Source: Boseongicola sp. SB0675_bin_26 (GTDB lineage: Bacteria; Pseudomonadota; Alphaproteobacteria; Rhodobacterales; Rhodobacteraceae). Taken from it: 18,385 nt of DNA. The stretch's first letter is position 1. Every line of letters starts with the position of its first letter. Shown here piece by piece: positions 13,521 to 18,385 of the stretch. Location of the stretch: the NCBI GenBank assembly GCA_009843725.1, contig VYCX01000403.1:1-18385 (forward strand). Direction: 5' to 3'. The position numbers and the translations under genes are program-made. The notes under the pieces were generated by a model. That model saw only the letters and a program-made list of their open reading frames with translations, was not told where the DNA came from and searched no databases.

Positions 13521-14519
13521 ATGATCGAGCTCGACGAGGTCAGCGTGCGGTACGGGTCGCACGAAGCCGTGAGGCCGACGAGTCTCAGGATCGAGACCGG
13601 CGAGTTCTTCACCCTGCTCGGCCCTTCCGGATGCGGCAAGACCACCATCCTGCGCGCCATCGCGGGATTCGTGCCGGTCGCGTCCGGAACGATCGCGATA
13701 GACGGCAGGGACGTGACCGGCATTCCCGCGGAAAGGCGCGGCGTGGGCATGGTCTTCCAGAACTACGCCTTGTTCCCGCACATGACGGTCGCCGAAAACG
13801 TCGCCTTCGGCCTGAAGGTGGCGCGCAAGTCCGGAAAGGACATCTCGCGTGCCGTCGACGCCGTGCTGGAAGCCACCGGCATCGAGCGGCACGGCAGGAA
13901 GAAGCCCGCCGAACTGTCCGGCGGACAGCAGCAGCGCGTGGCCGTCGCACGGTCCCTTGTCATGGGCACCCGGGTCCTGCTGTTCGATGAGCCGCTCTCG
14001 AACCTTGACGCGAAGGTCCGGGAAGACATGCGTCACGAGATCAAGCGGCTGCAGAGGGACGTGGGCTTCACGGCCGTGTTCGTCACGCATGACCAGGAGG
14101 AGGCGCTCTCGATGTCCGACAGGTTGCTGGTGATCAACGCAGGGCGCGCCGAGCAGTCCGGGACCGCGCGGGAACTCTACCATTCGCCGGCAACGCCGTT
14201 CGTCTGCCAGTTCGTGGGGGCCGCGAACGAGATCGGCCGGAACGTCGCGCGGGCCCTCGGTCTCGACACGGAAAGACGGCATTTCGTCCGACCGGAACAC
14301 GTGACCTTGGCGCAGGCAGGCGATCCGGACGGCGTCGACGCGACGGTCGCCGACGTGGACTACCTCGGGTCGATGACGCGCGTGTTCCTGGAGGCGCTCG
14401 GCGAACCGCTGCAATGCCAGGTTCTGAGCGATCCCTCCGTCGACCGCCTGGCGGCGGGGATGAGCGTGAAGGTGAACCTGTCCCGCGAACGGATCCTCAG
14501 CTTCGGCGGACCGTCATGA
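13521..14519 (+). CDS. ABC transporter ATP-binding protein
   Basis: A 332-residue ATPase of the MalK/PotA/FbpC type. It has A-loop Y11, Walker A GPSGCGKTT (34-42), Q-loop Q80 in VFQNYALFPHMT, signature LSGGQQQR (132-139), Walker B LLFDEP (153-158), the D-loop SNLDAK, and switch histidine H190 in VTHDQEEA. The C-terminal extension (from about residue 235) is the TOBE-like regulatory domain, including RPEHVTLAQAG and VDYLGSMTRVFLE. All catalytic residues are present. The ATG at 13521 is chosen because the family begins at this point (MIELDEVSVRYG). The longer open frame back to 13437 covers the intercistronic hairpin. The ribosome-binding site is weak, fitting lower expression than the binding protein. 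It ends in an ATGA overlap with the permease. Confidence 0.93.
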   Translation: MIELDEVSVRYGSHEAVRPTSLRIETGEFFTLLGPSGCGKTTILRAIAGFVPVASGTIAIDGRDVTGIPAERRGVGMVFQNYALFPHMTVAENVAFGLKVARKSGKDISRAVDAVLEATGIERHGRKKPAELSGGQQQRVAVARSLVMGTRVLLFDEPLSNLDAKVREDMRHEIKRLQRDVGFTAVFVTHDQEEALSMSDRLLVINAGRAEQSGTARELYHSPATPFVCQFVGAANEIGRNVARALGLDTERRHFVRPEHVTLAQAGDPDGVDATVADVDYLGSMTRVFLEALGEPLQCQVLSDPSVDRLAAGMSVKVNLSRERILSFGGPS

Positions 14520-16210
14520 CACCGTCAGGCATCAGCCGCATTCCGGTGGTCCGTTCGGTCCTGCTCGTTGTCGTGATCTGGTGCGCGGCCAGTTTCATCT
14601 ACGCACCCATCTTCTCGGTCCTCCGGTTCGCGTTCGCGCCCGAAGGAGACATCGGCCTCGGAGCGATCGGCGAACTGGCCGGATCGCGCCGTGTCCGGAC
14701 CGCCATCGTCAACACGCTTGTCGTTACCGGCCTGTCAGTCATCACGGTGAACGTGATCGGGATCTTCCAGGTCGCGGTCCTCGAATACCTCAGGGTCGGC
14801 GGCCGGGGGTTCCTCCGGTTTGCCTATTCGACGCCGCTGATTTTCGTTTCCGTGGCCGCAGCGACCGGCTACGGCTTCGTCTACGGCCAGACCGGCGCGC
14901 TCACCAGGTTGCTGCAATCCGTCTGGCCAGCATTGCCGAATGACTGGTTCACGGGCACGCTGGCGGTCGTCTTCGCGCACACCTTCCTCCTGACGAGCTT
15001 TCATTTCCTGTTCCTGAGGGCGGCGATCCGCCGTGTGGACTACTCGACCGTCGAGGCGGCGAGAGGCCTCGGCGCCTCCAACATGGAAGCCTTCGTCAGG
15101 GTCGTGCTTCCCGTCCTCTTGCCGACGATCTTCGCGACGACCCTGCTTGTCACCTACAAGTCTCTCGGCTCGTTCGCGATTCCGTCGGTCCTCGGCGGGC
15201 GCCGGTTCGACATGGTCACGGAGCTGATCCTGACGCTGAACTCGCTCAGGCGGCCGGACATGGCCGCCATGCTGTCGATCGGGCTCGGACTCGCCGTGAT
15301 CCTCTGCATTGCCGCAATGCAGTACGTGGAGCGGCGGGGCAGCTATGTCGGGGGGTCGAAGACGCCCGTGCCCATCGAGCGCATCAGCATTGCCAGTCCC
15401 GTCGTCAACTTGGCGGTTCACGCGGCCGCCTATGCCATCGCGGTCATCCAGCTGGTCCCGATCGCGCTGGTCGTTCTTTTCTCGTTTGCGCCCGCCAGGT
15501 CCATCGCGACGGAGGTGCTGCCCACCAGCTTCACCTTGCAGAACTATGTCACCGTGTTCTCGCAGAGCACGGCGTTCGTCCCGCTCAAGAACAGCCTGCT
15601 CATGGGCGCCAGCGCCACGATGGCCGGGATCATGATCAGCCTCTTCGTCGTCAACCTTGCGCACAGGCACGCGAACATCGGCACGACCTCGCTTGATCTC
15701 TCCTTCATGGCGCCGTGGATCCTGCCCGCGCCATTCATCGCGATCGGGCTGATCCTGACCTACGACGAGCCGAACCTCCTTGTCGCGAACCGCGTTCTCC
15801 TGGGAGGCTTCTGGATCCTGCCGATCGGCTATGCCGTCGTGAGCATTCCCATCATGATGCGTTTCCTGCGGGCCGCGTTCTTCTCCCTCGATCCCGCCCT
15901 GAACGAGGCCGCGCAGTCACTGGGCGCGCCCGCGTCCTACCGGTTCCTGCGGGTGACAATCCCCCTGGTCCTGCCGGTCATGATCCTCATCGCGGCAATG
16001 ACGCTGAACGGAATCCTGAGCGAGTACTCCATGTCGGCGTTCCTGTTCAACGTGAACAACAAGCCGCTGTCCATCGCGCTGTTCGAAGGCGCCCGGTCGG
16101 CCAACCCGGAGCAGGCCGCGATCAACCTGGTCTACATCTCGCTCATCATGGCGTTCTCGCTCGGCATAGTCACGCTTGCCGACAGGTACGGACTGGGCGG
16201 CGGGAAATGA
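14516..16210 (+). CDS. ABC transporter permease, two fused membrane domains
   Basis: A 564-residue protein made of two BPD-type permease domains in one chain, as in FbpB/AfuB. The first domain (about residues 15-280) carries the ATPase-docking EAA loop EAARGLGASNMEAFVRVVLP. The second (about 300-560) carries EAAQSLGAPASYRFLRVTIP. Each domain has about six hydrophobic segments. Both EAA loops keep the central glycine, so both half-sites should couple to the ATPase. It begins inside the ATPase stop (ATGA) and ends inside the GDPD start (ATGA). The fused architecture and the neighbouring binding protein place the transporter in the iron/sugar-phosphate/spermidine branch; the cargo is inferred from the downstream enzymes. 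Confidence 0.93.
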   Translation: MTPSGISRIPVVRSVLLVVVIWCAASFIYAPIFSVLRFAFAPEGDIGLGAIGELAGSRRVRTAIVNTLVVTGLSVITVNVIGIFQVAVLEYLRVGGRGFLRFAYSTPLIFVSVAAATGYGFVYGQTGALTRLLQSVWPALPNDWFTGTLAVVFAHTFLLTSFHFLFLRAAIRRVDYSTVEAARGLGASNMEAFVRVVLPVLLPTIFATTLLVTYKSLGSFAIPSVLGGRRFDMVTELILTLNSLRRPDMAAMLSIGLGLAVILCIAAMQYVERRGSYVGGSKTPVPIERISIASPVVNLAVHAAAYAIAVIQLVPIALVVLFSFAPARSIATEVLPTSFTLQNYVTVFSQSTAFVPLKNSLLMGASATMAGIMISLFVVNLAHRHANIGTTSLDLSFMAPWILPAPFIAIGLILTYDEPNLLVANRVLLGGFWILPIGYAVVSIPIMMRFLRAAFFSLDPALNEAAQSLGAPASYRFLRVTIPLVLPVMILIAAMTLNGILSEYSMSAFLFNVNNKPLSIALFEGARSANPEQAAINLVYISLIMAFSLGIVTLADRYGLGGGK

Positions 16211-17187
16211 ACGGAGAGAGAGCCTTGCAGAAACCGGCAACCAGCCTGGCGGAACGCTTCCGCAACCCGAACGGCAACCCCGGCGAAGTGTTCGTGATGG
16301 CGCACCGCGGCGCGTTCCTTGACGAGGGCCGTGTCATCCTTCCCGAAAACTCGGTGCCGGCGATCGAGCGTGCCCGCCGGATCGGCTGCGACCTTGTCGA
16401 GATCGACGTGCAGTTCACGTCGGACGGAACCGCCATTGTCATGCACGACCCGACTCTGGACCGCACCACGGCGGCCAGGGGCGAAGTCGCGTCATGCAGG
16501 CATTCGGATCTCAGGGAGGTGCCGCTTGTCCATCCGGAAACCCGACAGGAATTCGCTGCAAGGGTTCCAACCCTCGAGGAGGCGTTCCTGGCCCTGGGCG
16601 ACGAAATGCTCGTCAACGTGGAACTGAAGACCGGCATCGAGGCGATTCCGGAAATCGCGCGAATCGCTGCGGACACGGGCGTTTCCGGCCAGCTCACGGT
16701 CAAGTCGAACCTGGGAGACGCGACCCGGTTCGAACGCGTTGCCGAGATCATCTCAAGGACCCCGCATCCTGTCGACTTCATTCCAGTACTGATCGACAGC
16801 CGGGACGGCCTTGAAGGCATGAGGACCGCCTGCGAAATCCTGTCTCCGAACTGCGTCGAGTGCATCGTGGACTACGGGTTCGGCAAGGACGCGGGTTACA
16901 ATCTCCTGGCCCGCAGGGGCATGACGATCGATGGCGGCCCCCTGTTCTCGCAGGAGGCCCGCCGGATCGCGGCCGAGAGGAACCTGCGTCTCTTCGTGAA
17001 CACGCTCTTCGTCAACCCGCACATTCCCGGGCACCATCAATGGAACGGGGGGCGAAGCTGCGAACTCGGGAGAATCGCCCCGGACAGCGTCTACGGCTTC
17101 TGGATCGCGCACGGCGCCAGCGTGATCCAGACGGACGATGCGCCCTTCGTGCTGGACTGGCTGAAGGCGTCGGGGTTTCGCGGATGA
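16207..17187 (+). CDS. Glycerophosphodiester phosphodiesterase family enzyme
   Basis: A 326-residue GDPD-family TIM-barrel protein. The catalytic set is visible: H33-R34 in AHRG, E47 in LPENS, E65 and D67 in VEIDVQF, H80 in MHDPTLDR, and E in NVELKTG further on. Family enzymes hydrolyse glycerophosphodiesters to glycerol 3-phosphate and an alcohol, or in some members to other phosphoester products, using a divalent metal. No signal peptide is seen, so it should be cytoplasmic and act on imported substrate. A 10-residue insertion (AFLDEGRVIL) separates HRG from PENS and is longer than in many GDPDs. The gene is joined by ATGA overlaps to the permease upstream and the phosphatase downstream, so transport and hydrolysis are encoded as one unit. 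The exact diester is unknown. Confidence 0.9.
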   Translation: MNGERALQKPATSLAERFRNPNGNPGEVFVMAHRGAFLDEGRVILPENSVPAIERARRIGCDLVEIDVQFTSDGTAIVMHDPTLDRTTAARGEVASCRHSDLREVPLVHPETRQEFAARVPTLEEAFLALGDEMLVNVELKTGIEAIPEIARIAADTGVSGQLTVKSNLGDATRFERVAEIISRTPHPVDFIPVLIDSRDGLEGMRTACEILSPNCVECIVDYGFGKDAGYNLLARRGMTIDGGPLFSQEARRIAAERNLRLFVNTLFVNPHIPGHHQWNGGRSCELGRIAPDSVYGFWIAHGASVIQTDDAPFVLDWLKASGFRG

Positions 17188-17945
17188 CGGCCGACCCGCA
17201 AAGGACCGCCGGGCGGCAGGACATCGATACGGTCATGGCGATCCTGGACGCCGCCGGAAAGCAGGCGCTCGGCATGTTTGACCGGATCGACCAGCGCCGC
17301 ATCCGGGAAAAGTCGCCCGGGGACCTCGTCTCGGACGCGGACCGGGCGCTGGAGATCGCGTTGTGCGAGCGGCTGCGCCTGGCGTTTCCCGGTGACGGCC
17401 TGTGCGGAGAGGAGCTGGGCGGAAGGCCGGCCGGGACATACTGGACGATCGACCCCATCGACGGGACGTCGAACTTCCTTTCCGGGCTGCCGCTCTGGTG
17501 CATTTCCATTGCCCGGATGAAGGGTGACGTGCCGCACCTGGGCGGCATTCATGCCCCGGCCCTCGGGCTGTCCGCGGCCGGCGGACCCGGAATCGGATTC
17601 GAGGTCCGCGGAACGACCGTCCTGGCGGACGGGCCGCCGCGACCCTGCTTTGGCGTCGGGCGCAACGCGAACTGGAACGGCGCCGAGCGGGCGTTGCTGG
17701 AGAGCAGGATCGAATCCCGGGGATTCAACATCGTGTCGCTCGGGTCCTGCGCGGTCTCCCTCCTCTTCGTCGCGCTCGGCCGGCTGTCGGGATACCTCGA
17801 GATCGGCTGCGACGGCATCTGGGACTCCGCCGGCGGAATCGCGCTTTGCCGCGCGAACGGGCTTCGGGCCGATTTCCGGATTGCAGGGGATTCGACCGTC
17901 GACGTGGAGGCGGGACTGCCGGCGGAATGTCCAGCCGATGCCTGA
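17184..17945 (+). CDS. Inositol-monophosphatase-family phosphatase
   Basis: A 253-residue member of the Mg-dependent, lithium-sensitive phosphatase superfamily. Motifs: DLVSDADRALE (47-57), GEE (75-77), the metal-binding DPIDGTSNF (90-98), and WDSAGG (213-218), with WDxAAG slightly changed (second Ala to Gly). These supply the usual metal ligands E76, D90, D93 and D214. The family includes inositol-1-phosphatase, fructose-1,6-bisphosphatase-like, histidinol-phosphatase and PAP phosphatases; the sequence alone does not choose among them. It is the last operon gene, in an ATGA overlap with the GDPD. The pairing suggests sequential action: phosphodiester cleaved by the GDPD, then phosphomonoester hydrolysed here. 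Confidence 0.88.
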   Translation: MTADPQRTAGRQDIDTVMAILDAAGKQALGMFDRIDQRRIREKSPGDLVSDADRALEIALCERLRLAFPGDGLCGEELGGRPAGTYWTIDPIDGTSNFLSGLPLWCISIARMKGDVPHLGGIHAPALGLSAAGGPGIGFEVRGTTVLADGPPRPCFGVGRNANWNGAERALLESRIESRGFNIVSLGSCAVSLLFVALGRLSGYLEIGCDGIWDSAGGIALCRANGLRADFRIAGDSTVDVEAGLPAECPADA

Positions 17946-17997
17946 GCCCCTCCCGTTCATGTGTCCTGGCATTCACCAGACCCGAAGGTTCGCGGCA

Positions 17998-18197
17998 TGA
18001 CCCGGTTCGATTCCAGCGCGAGAGCGCCCGACCGTCGCGAGATCTGGATCCGGTCGGGAATTCCGGGGGCCGAACTCGCCGTCCACTGCTGCGAAAGCGC
18101 CCTGCCCTTCCTGGGCTCTGGAGCCTTCCGGCTAAGGTTGCAGCCCCAGAAAGCGCAACTGCGGACCCAACTGCGCTGCTCCCATGTCCGACCCTGA
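17998..18197 (+). pseudogene. Possible truncated gene start, weakly AraC-like
   Basis: From the ATG at 17998 the frame reads MTRFDSSARAPDRREIWIRS then GIPGAELAVHCCESALPFLG. It has high third-position G/C up to about 18130; after that the coding signature is lost and the frame ends at 18197. The segment faintly resembles the N-terminal effector domain of AraC-type regulators (a WxxPxLPGxELxxA pattern), but this is not secure. It could be a regulator gene disrupted by whatever lies to the right. Only a weak AAGG ribosome-binding site precedes it. Confidence 0.3.
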
Positions 18198-18338
18198 GAT
18201 CGCGACCTTGGCGAGATCCTGCGCCAGTCCGATCAGCCGGGTCGCGCCTTGCCGGGTGACGACGTCGCAGACCACGTCCGCGTTGCGCACCTGATCGTTC
18301 TCGAATGGCACGCCGTCTTCATCCTTCTTGCCTAGTGG
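18132..18338 (-). CDS. Unidentified minus-strand fragment
   Basis: A 68-codon open frame between in-frame stops, read on the minus strand. It begins PLGKKDEDGVPFENDQV and ends SDMGAAQLGPQLRFLGLQP. Third-position G/C is high, so it looks coding, yet there is no ATG near its start; GTG codons within the first 20 residues are the only candidates. I do not recognise the family. It may be the 3' part of a gene whose start was lost, or a passenger of a mobile element lying to the right. Confidence 0.35.
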   Translation of the reverse strand, partial: PLGKKDEDGVPFENDQVRNADVVCDVVTRQGATRLIGLAQDLAKVAISGSDMGAAQLGPQLRFLGLQP

Positions 18339-18385
18339 TTAGTTAAAAACAAAAGATTCCATTCCTTCCCGAATCATGGCATCCT

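Larger units (their letters stand above)
17946..18385. other. Right-end region with gene fragments and an AT-rich tail
   Basis: No intact gene is seen. The left part contains a possible truncated plus-strand gene (17998-18197) and the middle an unidentified minus-strand open frame (18132-18338). The last 55 bases are markedly AT-rich for this genome. They contain a minus-strand frame from the window edge ending in TAA at 18339-18341 (MIREGMESFVFN), in the same frame as the fragment after it. A mobile element or insertion junction beyond the edge would explain this. Confidence 0.5.

Noticed and set aside
1..18385. tRNA, rRNA, CRISPR arrays and known riboswitches.
   Set aside because: No cloverleaf-like element, regular spacer-repeat array or recognisable aptamer core was found by eye on either strand.

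Overview
The window is GC-rich chromosomal DNA with strong G/C bias at third codon positions and many four-base ATGA start/stop overlaps. The best fit is an alphaproteobacterium of the Rhodobacterales/Rhodospirillales type. The clearest clue is a RpoE (ECF11)-ChrR sigma/anti-sigma pair like the singlet-oxygen module of Rhodobacter sphaeroides. No rRNA, tRNA or CRISPR array was seen.

Layout. (1) Bases 1-598, minus strand: a vapBC-type toxin-antitoxin pair. The PIN toxin frame is cut by an in-frame TAG and resumes beyond it, and four 8-bp-phased GATG repeats lie just upstream of the antitoxin. (2) Bases 600-1749: a frameshifted unidentified gene remnant (639-1254, minus) and otherwise empty sequence. 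(3) Bases 1750-9511: a singlet-oxygen/membrane-lipid module. rpoE-chrR run on the minus strand. Diverging from them is a tightly overlapped seven-gene plus-strand operon: FAD-dependent amine-oxidase-like protein, DUF1365, chalcone-isomerase-like secreted protein, GPH/MFS transporter, DUF3833, SDR, and a CFA-synthase-like SAM methyltransferase. The gap between rpoE and the operon holds two divergent matches to the RpoE -35 element, TGATCC, each followed after exactly 18 bp by TATNNR. Both would start transcription at or within a few bases of a start codon, so both messages may be leaderless. Established work on R. sphaeroides ties RpoE-controlled genes of these families to methylated and furan fatty acids that act as membrane singlet-oxygen scavengers. 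A similar role here is inferred.

(4) Bases 9721-10386: a stand-alone SDR gene whose 5' region carries a long bipartite inverted repeat. (5) Bases 10387-11154: a graveyard with a decayed IS4-type transposase fragment. (6) Bases 11155-17945: a ROK-family regulator divergent from a five-gene operon: periplasmic binding protein, ABC ATPase, fused two-domain permease, glycerophosphodiester phosphodiesterase (GDPD), and inositol-monophosphatase-like enzyme. The last four genes are joined by ATGA overlaps. The set suggests uptake and stepwise dephosphorylation of a glycerophosphodiester or polyol/sugar phosphate, with glycerophosphoinositol an attractive candidate. (7) Bases 17946-18385: a possible truncated gene start and an unidentified minus-strand fragment beside a short AT-rich end, probably another broken or inserted region.

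The most noteworthy items are the symmetric RpoE promoters with predicted leaderless starts, the compact lipid-modification operon with a bicarbonate-site-altered CFA-like enzyme, the GDPD/IMPase-coupled ABC operon, and the nonsense-broken toxin beside an apparently intact antitoxin and operator.
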